Shown piece after piece: positions 19,119 to 31,245 of a stretch of DNA of 64,000 bases. The notes below the pieces were generated by a model. It was not told where the DNA came from, made no database searches, and worked only from the letters and a program-made list of their open reading frames with translations. A program made the translations under genes and the position numbers. The stretch comes from Labia minor (Eukaryota; Arthropoda; Insecta; Dermaptera; Spongiphoridae): positions 66,338,501-66,402,500 of the forward strand of contig OY720349.1 of assembly GCA_963082975.1 (NCBI GenBank). The letters run 5' to 3'. Each line of letters begins with the position of its first letter. Position 1 is the stretch's first letter.

Positions 19119-22100
19119 TACTAAAAATTATTTTGTTATGCCGAAACCTAGGGTCATCCTACGATGACCTTTCATAATTTTTTCGGTAAAATTAAAAAAT
19201 GAAATATTTTAAAAAATATAATAAATTCGTTCTGTTTACATCATAAAAATATTGAAAAAATATATTATTGATATTTCTGAAGAATAATTATTTTTTTTTC
19301 CGAAAACCTAGGGTCATCCTACGATGACCTTTCATAATTTTTACGGGAAAATTAAAAAATGAAATTTTTAAAAATAAATAATAAATTCGTTCATTTTACA
19401 TCATAAAAATATTAAAAAAAATATTATTGATATTTTTGATGAATAATTATTTTTTTATGCCGAAAACCTAGTGTCATCCTACGATGACCTTTCATAATTT
19501 TTACGGGAAAATTAAAAAATGAAATTTTTAAAAATAAATAATAAATTCGTTCATTTTACATCATATAAATATTAAAAAAATATATTATTGATATTTCTGA
19601 TGAATAATTATTTTTTTATGCCGAAAACCTAAGGTCATCCTACGATGACCTTTCTTAATTTTTACGGTAAAATTAAAATATTAAATTTTTAAAAATAAAT
19701 AATAAATTCGTTCATTTAACTTCATAAAAATATTAAAAAAATATATTATTGATATTTCTGATGAATAATTATTTTTTTATGCCGAAAACCTAGGGTCATC
19801 CTACGATGACCTTTCATAATTTTTACGGGAAAATTAAAAAATGAAATTTTTAGAAAATCAATAATAAATTGGTTCATTTTACATCATAAAAATATTAAAA
19901 AAATATATTATTCATATTTCTTACTAAAAATTATTTTGTTATGCCCAAACCTAGGGTCATCCTACGATGACCTTTCATAATTTTTTCGGTAAAATTAAAA
20001 AATGAAATGTTTTAAAAAATATAATAAATTCGTTCTGTTTACATCATAAAAATATTGAAAAAATATATTATTGATATTTCTGAAGAATAATTATTTTTTT
20101 TTCCGAAAACCTAGGGTCATCCTACGATGACCTTTCATAATTTTTACGGGAAAATTAAAAAATGAAATTTTTAAAAATAAATAATAAATTCGTTCATTTT
20201 ACATCATAAAAATATTAAAAAAAATATTATTGATATTTTTGATGAATAATTATTTTTTTATGCCGAAAACCTAGTGTCATCCTACGATGACCTTTCATAA
20301 TTTTTACGGGAAAATTAAAAAATGAAATTTTTAAAAATAAATAATAAATTCGTTCATTTAACATCATATAAATATTAAAAAAATATATTATTGATATTTC
20401 TGATGAATAATTATTTTTTTATGCCGAAAACCTAAGGTCATCCTACGATGACCTTTCATAATTTTTACGGTAAAATTAAAATATTAAATTTTTAAAAATA
20501 AATAATAAATTCGTTCATTTAACATCATAAAAATATTAAAAAAAATATTATTGATATTTTTGATGAATAATTATTTTTTTATGCCGAAAACCTAGTGTCA
20601 TCCTACGATGACCTTTCATAATTTTTACGGGAAAATTAAAAAATGAAATTTTTAAAAATAAATAATAAATTCGTTCATTTTACATCATATAAATATTAAA
20701 AAAATATATTATTGATATTTCTGATGAATAATTATTTTTTTATACCGAAAACCTAGGGTCATCCTACGATGACCTTTCATAATTTTTTCGGTGAAATTAA
20801 AAAATGAAATTTTTAAAAAAAATAATAAATTCGTTCATTTTACATCATAATAATATTAAAAAAATATATTATTGATATTTCTGATGAATAATTATTTTTT
20901 TATGCCGAAAACTTAGGGTCATCCTACGATGACCTTTCATAATTTTTTCGGGAAAATTAAAAAATGAAATTTTTAAAAATAAATAATAATTTCGTTCATT
21001 TTACATCATAAAAATATTAAAAAAATATATTATTGATATTTCTGATCAATAATTATTTTTTTATGCCGAAAACCTAGGGTCATCCTACGATGACCTTTCA
21101 TAATTTTTACGGGAAAATTAAAAAATGAAATTTTTAAAAAAAATAATAAATTCGTTCATTTTACATCATAAAAATATTAAATAAATATATTATTGATATT
21201 TCTAATGAATAATTATTTTTTTATGCCGAAAACCTAGGGTCATCCTACGATGAACTTTCATAATTTTTACGGGAAAATTAAAAAATGAAATTTTTAAAAA
21301 TAAATAATAAATTCTTTCATTTTACATCATAAAAATATTAAAAAAATATATTATTGATATTTCTGATGAATAATTATTTTTTTATTCCGAAAACCTAGGG
21401 TCATCCTACGATGACCTTTCATAATTTTTACGGGAAAATTAAAAAATGAAATTTTTAAAAATAAATAATAAATTCGTTCATTTTACATCATAAAAATATT
21501 AAAAAAATATATTATTGATATTTCTGATGAATAATTATTTTATTATGCCGAACACCTAGGGTCATCTTACGATGACCTTTCATAATTTTTACGGGAAAAT
21601 TAAAAAATGAAATTTTTAAAAATAAATAATAAATTCGTTCATTTTACATCATAAAAATATTAAAAAAAATATTATTGATATTTTTGATGAATAATTATTT
21701 TTTTATGCCGAAAACCTAGTGTCATCCTACGATGACCTTTCATAATTTTTACGGGAAAATTAAAAAATGAAATTTTTAAAAATAAATAATAAATTCGTTC
21801 ATTTTACATCATATAAATATTAAAAAAATATATTATAGATATTTCTGATGAATAATTATTTTTTTAATGCCGAAAACCTAGGGTCATCCTACGATGACCT
21901 TTCATAATTTTTACGGGAAAATTAAAAAATGAAATTTTTAGAAAATCAATAATAAATTGGTTCATTTTACATCAATAAAATATTAAAAAAATATATTATT
22001 CATATTTCTTACTAAAAATTATTTTGTTATGCCGAAACCTAGGGTCATCCTACGATGACCTTTCATAATTTTTTCGGTAAAATTAAAAAATGAAATGTTT

Positions 22101-25100
22101 TAAAAAATATAATAAATTCGTTCTGTTTACATCATAAAAATATTGAAAAAATATATTATTGATATTTCTGAAGAATAATTATTTTTTTTTCCGAAAACCT
22201 AGGGTCATCCTACGATGACCTTTCATAATTTTTACGGGAAAATTAAAAAATGAAATTTTTAAAAATAAATAATAAATTCGTTCATTTTACATCATAAAAA
22301 TATTAAAAAAAATATTATTGATATTTTTGATGAATAATTATTTTTTTATGCCGAAAACCTAGTGTCATCCTACGATGACCTTTCATAATTTTTACGGGAA
22401 AATTAAAAAATGAAATTTTTAAAAATAAATAATAAATTCGTTCATTTTACATCATATAAATATTAAAAAAATATATTATTGATATTTCTGATGAATAATT
22501 ATTTTTTTATGCCGAAAACCTAAGGTCATCCTACGATGACCTTTCTTAATTTTTACGGTAAAATTAAAATATTAAATTTTTAAAAATAAATAATAAATTC
22601 GTTCATTTAACTTCATAAAAATATTAAAAAAATATATTATTGATATTTCTGATGAATAATTATTTTTTTATGCCGAAAACCTAGGGTCATCCTACGATGA
22701 CCTTTCATAATTTTTACGGGAAAATTAAAAAATGAAATTTTTAGAAAATCAATAATAAATTGGTTCATTTTACATCATAAAAATATTAAAAAAATATATT
22801 ATTCATATTTCTTACTAAAAATTATTTTGTTATGCCCAAACCTAGGGTCATCCTACGATGACCTTTCATAATTTTTTCGGTAAAATTAAAAAATGAAATG
22901 TTTTAAAAAATATAATAAATTCGTTCTGTTTACATCATAAAAATATTGAAAAAATATATTATTGATATTTCTGAAGAATAATTATTTTTTTTTCCGAAAA
23001 CCTAGGGTCATCCTACGATGACCTTTCATAATTTTTAAGGGAAAATTAAAAAATGAAATTTTTAAAAATAAATAATAAATTCGTTCATTTTACATCATAA
23101 AAATATTAAAAAAAATATTATTGATATTTTTGATGAATAATTATTTTTTTATGCCGAAAACCTAGTGTCATCCTACGATGACCTTTCATAATTTTTACGG
23201 GAAAATTAAAAAATGAAATTTTTAAAAATAAATAATAAATTCGTTCATTTTACATCATATAAATATTAAAAAAATATATTATTGATATTTCTGATGAATA
23301 ATTATTTTTTTATGCCGAAAACCTAAGGTCATCCTACGATGACCTTTCATAATTTTTACGGTAAAATTAAAATAGTAAATTTTTAAAAATAAATAATAAA
23401 TTCGTTCATTTAACTTCATAAAAATATTAAAAAAATATATTATTGATATTTCTGATGAATAATTATTTTTTTATGCCGAAAACCTAGGGTCATCCTACGA
23501 TGACCTTTCATAATTTTTACGGGAAAATTAAAAAATGAAATTTTTAAAAAAAATAATAAATTCGTTCTGTTTACATCATAAAAATATTAAAAAAAATATT
23601 ATTGATATTTTTGATGAATAATTATTTTTTTATGCCGAAAACCTAGGTTCATCCTACGATGACCTTTCATAATTTTTACGGGAAAATTAAAAAATGAAAT
23701 TTTTAAAAATAAATAATAAATTCGTTCATTTTACATCATATAAATATTAAAAAAATATATTATAGATATTTCTGATGAATAATTATTTTTTTAATGCCGA
23801 AAACCTAGGGTCATCCTACGATGACCTTTCATAATTTTTACGGGAAAATTAAAAAATGAAATTTTTAGAAAATCAATAATAAATTGGTTCATTTTACATC
23901 ATAAAAATATTAAAAAAATATATTATTCATATTTCTTACTAAAAATTATTTTGTTATGCCGAAACCTAGGGTCATCCTACGATGACCTTTCATAATTTTT
24001 TCGGTAAAATTAAAAAATGAAATGTTTTAAAAAATATAATAAATTCGTTCTGTTTACATCATAAAAATATTGAAAAAATATATTATTGATATTTCTGAAG
24101 AATAATTATTTTTTTTTCCGAAAACCTAGGGTCATCCTACGATGACCTTTCATAATTTTTACGGGAAAATTAAAAAATGAAATTTTTAAAAATAAATAAT
24201 AAATTCGTTCATTTTACATCATAAAAATATTAAAAAAAATATTATTGATATTTTTGATGAATAATTATTTTTTTATGCCGAAAACCTAGTGTCATCCTAC
24301 GATGACCTTTCATAATTTTTACGGGAAAATTAAAAAATGAAATTTTTAAAAATAAATAATAAATTCGTTCATTTTACATCATATAAATATTAAAAAAATA
24401 TATTATTGATATTTCTGATGAATAATTATTTTTTTATGCCGAAAACCTAAGGTCATCCTACGATGACCTTTCTTAATTTTTACGGTAAAATTAAAATATT
24501 AAATTTTTAAAAATAAATAATAAATTCGTTCATTTAACTTCATAAAAATATTAAAAAAATATATTATTGATATTTCTGATGAATAATTATTTTTTTATGC
24601 CGAAAACCTAGGGTCATCCTACGATGACCTTTCATAATTTTTACGGGAAAATTAAAAAATGAAATTTTTAGAAAATCAATAATAAATTGGTTCATTTTAC
24701 ATCATAAAAATATTAAAAAAATATATTATTCATATTTCTTACTAAAAATTATTTTGTTATGCCCAAACCTAGGGTCATCCTACGATGACCTTTCATAATT
24801 TTTTCGGTAAAATTAAAAAATGAAATGTTTTAAAAAATATAATAAATTCGTTCTGTTTACATCATAAAAATATTGAAAAAATATATTATTGATATTTCTG
24901 AAGAATAATTATTTTTTTTTCCGAAAACCTAGGGTCATCCTACGATGACCTTTCATAATTTTTACGGGAAAATTAAAAAATGAAATTTTTAAAAATAAAT
25001 AATAAATTCGTTCATTTTACATCATAAAAATATTAAAAAAAATATTATTGATATTTTTGATGAATAATTATTTTTTTATGCCGAAAACCTAGTGTCATCC

Positions 25101-26661
25101 TACGATGACCTTTCATAATTTTTACGGGAAAATTAAAAAATGAAATTTTTAAAAATAAATAATAAATTCGTTCATTTAACATCATATAAATATTAAAAAA
25201 ATATATTATTGATATTTCTGATGAATAATTATTTTTTTATGCCGAAAACCTAAGGTCATCCTACGATGACCTTTCATAATTTTTACGGTAAAATTAAAAT
25301 ATTAAATTTTTAAAAATAAATAATAAATTCGTTCATTTAACATCATAAAAATATTAAAAAAAATATTATTGATATTTTTGATGAATAATTATTTTTTTAT
25401 GCCGAAAACCTAGTGTCATCCTACGATGACCTTTCATAATTTTTACGGGAAAATTAAAAAATGAAATTTTTAAATATAAATAATAAATTCGTTCATTTTA
25501 CATCATATAAATATTAAAAAAATATATTATTGATATTTCTGATGAATAATTATTTTTTTATACCGAAAACCTAGGGTCATCCTACGATGACCTTTCATAA
25601 TTTTTTCGGTGAAATTAAAAAATGAAATTTTTAAAAAAAATAATAAATTCGTTCATTTTACATCATAATAATATTAAAAAAATATATTATTGATATTTCT
25701 GATGAATAATTATTTTTTTATGCCGAAAACTTAGGGTCATCCTACGATGACCTTTCATAATTTTTTCGGGAAAATTAAAAAATGAAATTTTTAAAAATAA
25801 ATAATAATTTCGTTCATTTTACATCATAAAAATATTAAAAAAATATATTATTGATATTTCTGATCAATAATTATTTTTTTATGCCGAAAACCTAGGGTCA
25901 TCCTACGATGACCTTTCATAATTTTTACGGGAAAATTAAAAAATGAAATTTTTAAAAAAAATAATAAATTCGTTCATTTTACATCATAAAAATATTAAAT
26001 AAATATATTATTGATATTTCTAATGAATAATTATTTTTTTATGCCGAAAACCTAGGGTCATCCTACGATGAACTTTCATAATTTTTACGGGAAAATTAAA
26101 AAATGAAATTTTTAAAAATAAATAATAAATTCTTTCATTTTACATCATAAAAATATTAAAAAAATATATTATTGATATTTCTGATGAATAATTATTTTAT
26201 TATGCCGAACACCTAGGGTCATCTTACGATGACCTTTCATAATTTTTACGGGAAAATTAAAAAATGAAATTTTTAAAAATAAATAATAAATTCGTTCATT
26301 TTACATCATAAAAATATTAAAAAAAATATTATTGATATTTTTGATGAATAATTATTTTTTTATGCCGAAAACCTAGGTTCATCCTACGATGACCTTTCAT
26401 AATTTTTACGGGAAAATTAAAAAATGAAATTTTTAAAAATAAATAATAAATTCGTTCATTTTACATCATATAAATATTAAAAAAATATATTATAGATATT
26501 TCTGATGAATAATTATTTTTTTAATGCCGAAAACCTAGGGTCATCCTACGATGACCTTTCATAATTTTTACGGGAAAATTAAAAAATGAAATTTTTAGAA
26601 AATCAATAATAAATTGGTTCATTTTACATCATAAAAATATTAAAAAAATATATTATTCATA

Positions 26662-26666
26662 TTTCT
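26662..26666. repeat. Target site duplication, left side of element 3 (TTTCT)
   Basis: TTTCT before the 5' LTR, repeated at 31241-31245. Confidence 0.95.
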
Positions 26667-26815
26667 TGTTAAAGTATATTAAAGTTGGTAACCCTGCACC
26701 TTCTTACCTGTATATATATTTATAGTATGACCTTAGAGTAAATGTTCACCTTGTATTAAAAACACATTCAAACTCGAACAGTGCATTTTCATTAAACACA
26801 TTTAAAACTCCAACA
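26667..26815 (+). repeat. 5' LTR of element 3 (149 bp)
   Basis: TGTTAAAG to CCAACA; reads the same as the other LTRs here. Confidence 0.96.
26711..26724 (+). promoter_or_regulatory. TATA-like run in the 5' LTR of element 3
   Basis: TATATATATTTATA at the position corresponding to 8077-8090 of element 1; candidate core promoter only. Confidence 0.4.
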
Positions 26816-26829
26816 GGTTATGGGCCCAG
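26816..26829 (+). other. Primer-binding site of element 3
   Basis: GGTTATGGGCCCAG directly after the LTR, complementary to the anticodon arm of initiator tRNA-Met. Confidence 0.88.
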
Positions 26830-26896
26830 GTAAACACTGCGGGTAATTGGGTGATAATTGGAAATATTTTTTAATCTTAAAAGGATTTTTTAAAAA

Positions 26897-29800
26897 ATGG
26901 AATTTCTTAAAATTGAACCACTACACCGACACAACTATGATACCTGGAAGATTCAGATGGAAGCCATCCTAGTAAAAAATGGATATTGGAACATAGTCTC
27001 CGGAAACCAAAAAAGGTCAAATATTGATGAAAAAGATACGAAAGGGATTGAAAAATGGGATCTCCTGGACCAAAAAGCTAAGTCTGATCTAATTTTATCA
27101 ATAACACCTAGAGAATTAAGGATAGTTAAAAATTTAAATAGCTCAAGTGAAATATGGAATAAATTAAAGGAAACCTTTGAAAGTAAAGGTCCAGCCAAAA
27201 AGGCTTATTTGTTAAAGAAACTAATTTTAAGTAAAATGAATATAAGTGATAATATGGATGACTATTTAAATACATTTTGTGAAATTATAGAAAAATTAAA
27301 AGATATTGAATTTATAATAAATGATGAACTATTATGTATAATATTATTATATAGTCTACCAGACGAATATGAAAATTTTAGATGTGCTATAGAAACAAGG
27401 GACACTTTGCCATCTTTAGATAATTTAAAAATAAAATTATTGGAAGAGTTTGAATGTCGGGGAAGTCAAGGCGATTCCTCAAATCAAAGTAACTTTATTA
27501 AAAATAGAAATAAAAATAGACCTATTAATAAAAATTATAATTTTAAAAATAATCCTTACAAAAATAATTCTTTAAATAAATATAATGAAAATAATAATAA
27601 TAAATATAATACGAATAAAAAACATAATTTTTTCAATAGGGATAAAAGGTCAACTGATTATAATAAATTTAGTAATTTAAATAATGAAATTAAAAATAAA
27701 ATTATATGTTTCCGTTGTAAGGGCGAAGGCCATAAAATTTCTCAATGTCCATCTAAGTCGACTCATATGTTAGCCCTAAAAGTCACTGATGATAAAAATG
27801 ATTGGATTTTAGATTCTGGCTGTACAAATCACATGATAAATAATAAAGAATTACTGGAAAATATAAGACATCCAAAACTAAGTTGTTTAACACTAGCCGA
27901 TAACAGTAAAATAAATATTGATTGTATTGGTGATATGATTATTAACATAAATAATAGACAAATTGAATTAACAGATGTACTATATGTTCCCAAATTAAAA
28001 ACGAATTTATTATCTGTCGGGTCATTTACTGATAAGAATTTTGAAGTTTTATTTAAAAATCATAATGCATTTATAACGAATAATGACGAACTAATGTTTA
28101 CAGCTAAGAAAAAGGAGAACGGATTATATTATTTAAATGAAAATATTAAAAATAAAGATAAAAATGATTTTTCATATTATTTAAATAAAAATAAATTATC
28201 AAAATTAGACATATGGCATAAAAGATACGGACATTTAAATGAAAGAGATTTAAAACTAATAACCAAATCAGATCAAGTTTTCGGTTTAGACCAAAGTATA
28301 TTAAATGAAAATTTAAATAATTGTGAAATATGCATTAAAGGAAAATTATCTCAAACACCTTTTAAAAATTCAAATTCACAGAAAAATTTAGAAATATTGG
28401 AAATAATCCATACAGATATTTGTGGACCATTTAGAACCACGTCTATCGGTGGAAATAAATATTTCATTACTTTTATAGACGAAGCAAGCAGATATTGCGA
28501 AGTTAAATTTCTAAAACACAAAAGTCAAGCTTTTGAAGCATTTATTGAATATAAAAATTATATTGAAAACATGACAGATAAAAGGATTAAATATTTGCAA
28601 TCAGATAATGGAAAAGAATACATTAATAATAGATTTAATAATTTTTTAAAAAAATCAGGAATTAAGCGAAGATTAACAGTTCCTTATACGCCCCAACAAA
28701 ATGGATTATCTGAACGTATGAACAAGACCCTATTGGAGATGACGAGATGTATGTTAATACAAGCAAATCTAAAACATTCCTTTTGGGCAGAAGCAGTAAT
28801 AACTGCATGTTATTTGAGGAACAGAAGCCCAACATCATCTTTAAAAGGACAAATACCTTATAACATCCTTACAAACAAAAAATTTAATGTCTCACATTTA
28901 AGAACTTTTGGTATGAGAGTACATTTTTTAAATAAAAATAATAAAAATAAATTAAATTCAAGAACAATTGAAGGAATTTTTATAGGTTATTGCGAGGAAA
29001 GCAAAGCTTATAGAGTATATGATCCCATGACCAGAAGGGTACATATTACTCGAGATATTAAATTTATAAACGAATTTCATAATAAAAATGGAGATAATTT
29101 AAAATATACTGATTTATTAGAAGAAAATTCAAAATACAACAGCTTGGACATAATGATTGATAAACATAATAATGATACATCTTTAGAAAGTGATATAGAC
29201 GAAAATAACATTGACCAACAGAGAGGAAGAGGACGTCCTAAAATGATTAAAAGTGGAAATAGGGGAAGACCCAGAAAAGTCTATCAATACAAAAAATCCG
29301 AAAGTGAAAATGATGAAGAAACAATTCCCAGCTCTAGAGACAGTGATGTCTTAAGTTCAGAAGATGAACTCTCGATAGAAACGACCGAAGGAGAGGTCCA
29401 AGGACTTAATGTAGAACTGAAAATTAAAGATGCACTATTGCAAGAAGACTCGAACTTATGGAAAACAGCCATGAGGAAAGAAATGATTACATTAATTAAA
29501 AACGATACTTGGACAATGGTCAGGAAACACGAAAATCAAAATATAGTGGGTAGTCGTTTTGTCTTAACGACCAAAAATGATAATACTAAAAAGGCCAGGT
29601 TAGTCGCCAAGGGATATAGCCAAACTTATTCTATAGATTATTTTGATACTTATTCACCTGTCGCCAGAATGAGCAGCGTGAGGACACTAATGGCTAAGTC
29701 TATAGAAGAAAAGTGGTACATTGAACAAATGGACGTGGAGGCAGCGTATTTAAATGGTGAACTGGAAGAGAACATTTACATGGAATGTCCTGAAGGGTTT

Positions 29801-31015
29801 AACGACATATTGAAAGATTTAGTCGAAAATGAAAATGAAAATATAAAAAAGATTGCATTACAAATGATAAAAGACTTAAAAAAGGGGAAAAATATATTAA
29901 AATTAAAAAAGGCTATATACGGATTGAAACAATCCGGACGCCAATGGTACAAAAAATTAGACATAAAATTAAAAAATTTAGGAATGTCTCCATTGGAGAG
30001 TGATCCATGCATATATATTAAAAATAATAATAATAATAATAAAAACGTATTAATATTAATCATTTACGTGGATGATATAATCATAATAGGATCAAATAAA
30101 AAGGATATTAATGAATTTAAAAAGAATTTGTCTAATGATTTTAACATGAAAGACATGGGAGAAATAAATCAATTTTTAGGCATAAAGTTTAAATACGATA
30201 GAGATAAAAACGTCTTAAGTATGAATCAAACCAAATATATTGATGAATTGTTAAAAAGGTTTAACATGGAAGATTGCAAAACAATTTCAACTCCGATTGA
30301 GAAAAATTTGAAATTGCATAAATCCGAAAATAAAGAAAACTTAAATAAATATCCTTATCAATCATTAATAGGATCATTGAATTATATATCAATCAGCACA
30401 AGACCAGATATAACGTATGCGGTGAACTTTTTAAGTCAATTTAACAACTGTTACGATAAAGAACATTTCATAGCGGCAAAAAGAGTTTTAAGGTACTTAA
30501 AAGGATCCAAAAATATTGGTTTAAAATTTGACGGGTCGAGTACTCCATTATGTGGATATGTTGATTCTGATTGGGGGAACTCAATAATAGATCGAAAATC
30601 CATAACAGGTTACGCTTTTACGTTTAAAGGGGGTGTGATCCAATGGAACTCCAAAAAGCAGAACACAGTCGCACTCTCAAGCACGGAGGCAGAGTACATG
30701 GCTATGGGCGAAGCAGCCAAAGAAGCCATATATTTGCAAAATTTTCTAAAAGAAATAAATATCGAGAAAAATAATAAATGCACGACAATATATTGTGATA
30801 ACCAAGGTGCTAAGTTCATTGCAGAAAACAATGCTTATAAAAATAGAACTAAACATATTGACATTAAACATCATTTTATAAAAAATCTAATAAAAGAAAA
30901 TAGAATAAAATTAAAGTATTTAAGCACTGAAAATATGCCTGCTGATTTTCTCACGAAAACCGTCTCAAAGTTCAAGCAAGAAGATTGTATGAGAAGACTC
31001 AAGCAAATGAATTAA
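26897..31015 (+). CDS. Copia-type Gag-Pol polyprotein, element 3
   Basis: The third 1,372-residue frame, with the same domain series as the first two: Gag, CCHC knuckle, DSG protease, HHCC and DDE integrase, AT-hook-bearing linker, YVDD reverse transcriptase and RNase H ending near residue 1372. I see no amino-acid difference from the other copies. The linker between integrase and reverse transcriptase (about 730-850) is acidic and Ser/Asp/Glu-rich apart from the two basic AT-hook-like motifs. It may be a flexible chromatin-contact region, which is inference. All three coding frames lie on the same strand and in the same orientation relative to the satellite. Confidence 0.96.
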   Translation: MEFLKIEPLHRHNYDTWKIQMEAILVKNGYWNIVSGNQKRSNIDEKDTKGIEKWDLLDQKAKSDLILSITPRELRIVKNLNSSSEIWNKLKETFESKGPAKKAYLLKKLILSKMNISDNMDDYLNTFCEIIEKLKDIEFIINDELLCIILLYSLPDEYENFRCAIETRDTLPSLDNLKIKLLEEFECRGSQGDSSNQSNFIKNRNKNRPINKNYNFKNNPYKNNSLNKYNENNNNKYNTNKKHNFFNRDKRSTDYNKFSNLNNEIKNKIICFRCKGEGHKISQCPSKSTHMLALKVTDDKNDWILDSGCTNHMINNKELLENIRHPKLSCLTLADNSKINIDCIGDMIININNRQIELTDVLYVPKLKTNLLSVGSFTDKNFEVLFKNHNAFITNNDELMFTAKKKENGLYYLNENIKNKDKNDFSYYLNKNKLSKLDIWHKRYGHLNERDLKLITKSDQVFGLDQSILNENLNNCEICIKGKLSQTPFKNSNSQKNLEILEIIHTDICGPFRTTSIGGNKYFITFIDEASRYCEVKFLKHKSQAFEAFIEYKNYIENMTDKRIKYLQSDNGKEYINNRFNNFLKKSGIKRRLTVPYTPQQNGLSERMNKTLLEMTRCMLIQANLKHSFWAEAVITACYLRNRSPTSSLKGQIPYNILTNKKFNVSHLRTFGMRVHFLNKNNKNKLNSRTIEGIFIGYCEESKAYRVYDPMTRRVHITRDIKFINEFHNKNGDNLKYTDLLEENSKYNSLDIMIDKHNNDTSLESDIDENNIDQQRGRGRPKMIKSGNRGRPRKVYQYKKSESENDEETIPSSRDSDVLSSEDELSIETTEGEVQGLNVELKIKDALLQEDSNLWKTAMRKEMITLIKNDTWTMVRKHENQNIVGSRFVLTTKNDNTKKARLVAKGYSQTYSIDYFDTYSPVARMSSVRTLMAKSIEEKWYIEQMDVEAAYLNGELEENIYMECPEGFNDILKDLVENENENIKKIALQMIKDLKKGKNILKLKKAIYGLKQSGRQWYKKLDIKLKNLGMSPLESDPCIYIKNNNNNNKNVLILIIYVDDIIIIGSNKKDINEFKKNLSNDFNMKDMGEINQFLGIKFKYDRDKNVLSMNQTKYIDELLKRFNMEDCKTISTPIEKNLKLHKSENKENLNKYPYQSLIGSLNYISISTRPDITYAVNFLSQFNNCYDKEHFIAAKRVLRYLKGSKNIGLKFDGSSTPLCGYVDSDWGNSIIDRKSITGYAFTFKGGVIQWNSKKQNTVALSSTEAEYMAMGEAAKEAIYLQNFLKEINIEKNNKCTTIYCDNQGAKFIAENNAYKNRTKHIDIKHHFIKNLIKENRIKLKYLSTENMPADFLTKTVSKFKQEDCMRRLKQMN

Positions 31016-31081
31016 TTAAAAAAAAAAAAAAAATGTTTATATTGTAAAATTGTATTTATTTATATTTTTAATTATTCACTT

Positions 31082-31091
31082 GAAGGGGGTG
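31082..31091 (+). other. Polypurine tract of element 3
   Basis: GAAGGGGGTG directly before the 3' LTR. Confidence 0.8.
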
Positions 31092-31240
31092 TGTTAAAGT
31101 ATATTAAAGTTGGTAACCCTGCACCTTCTTACCTGTATATATATTTATAGTATGACCTTAGAGTAAATGTTCACCTTGTATTAAAAACACATTCAAACTC
31201 GAACAGTGCATTTTCATTAAACACATTTAAAACTCCAACA
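31092..31240 (+). repeat. 3' LTR of element 3 (149 bp)
   Basis: Reads the same as its 5' LTR; satellite restarts after TTTCT. Confidence 0.96.
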
Positions 31241-31245
31241 TTTCT
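31241..31245. repeat. Target site duplication, right side of element 3 (TTTCT)
   Basis: Pairs with 26662-26666. Confidence 0.95.

Larger units (their letters stand above)
19114..26666 (+). repeat. Satellite array block 3 between elements 2 and 3 (about 47 monomers)
   Basis: The 7,553 bp hold about 47 monomers in the same orientation. Around 20.7-22.1 kb the ordered units TATACCG/GGTGAAATT, ACTTAGGG, TGATCAATAAT, GATGAACTT and CTTTC lead to an uninterrupted TTTCTTACTAAAAATT junction near 22007. This is an unoccupied equivalent of the insertion site. A private ATCAATAAA change sits near 21971. From about 19114 to 23530 the block matches 31241 to 35660 at an offset of 12,127 bp. The last 1.9 kb match the left flank of element 2. 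No genes are seen. Confidence 0.97.
26667..31240 (+). mobile_element. Ty1/copia-type LTR retrotransposon, copy 3, looks whole
   Basis: A 4,574-bp copy, 12,127 bp downstream of copy 2. The LTRs are at 26667-26815 and 31092-31240, with the coding frame between. It looks whole. It shares the 16-A run and both satellite flanks with copy 2, so these two descend from one duplication event later than the split from copy 1. No solo LTR or partial copy of this family is visible elsewhere in the window. Confidence 0.97.

Noticed and set aside
8033-31240. Three independent insertions into a hot spot
   Set aside because: Shared duplication, identical point and shared private flank variants at constant offsets fit duplication of one insertion far better.
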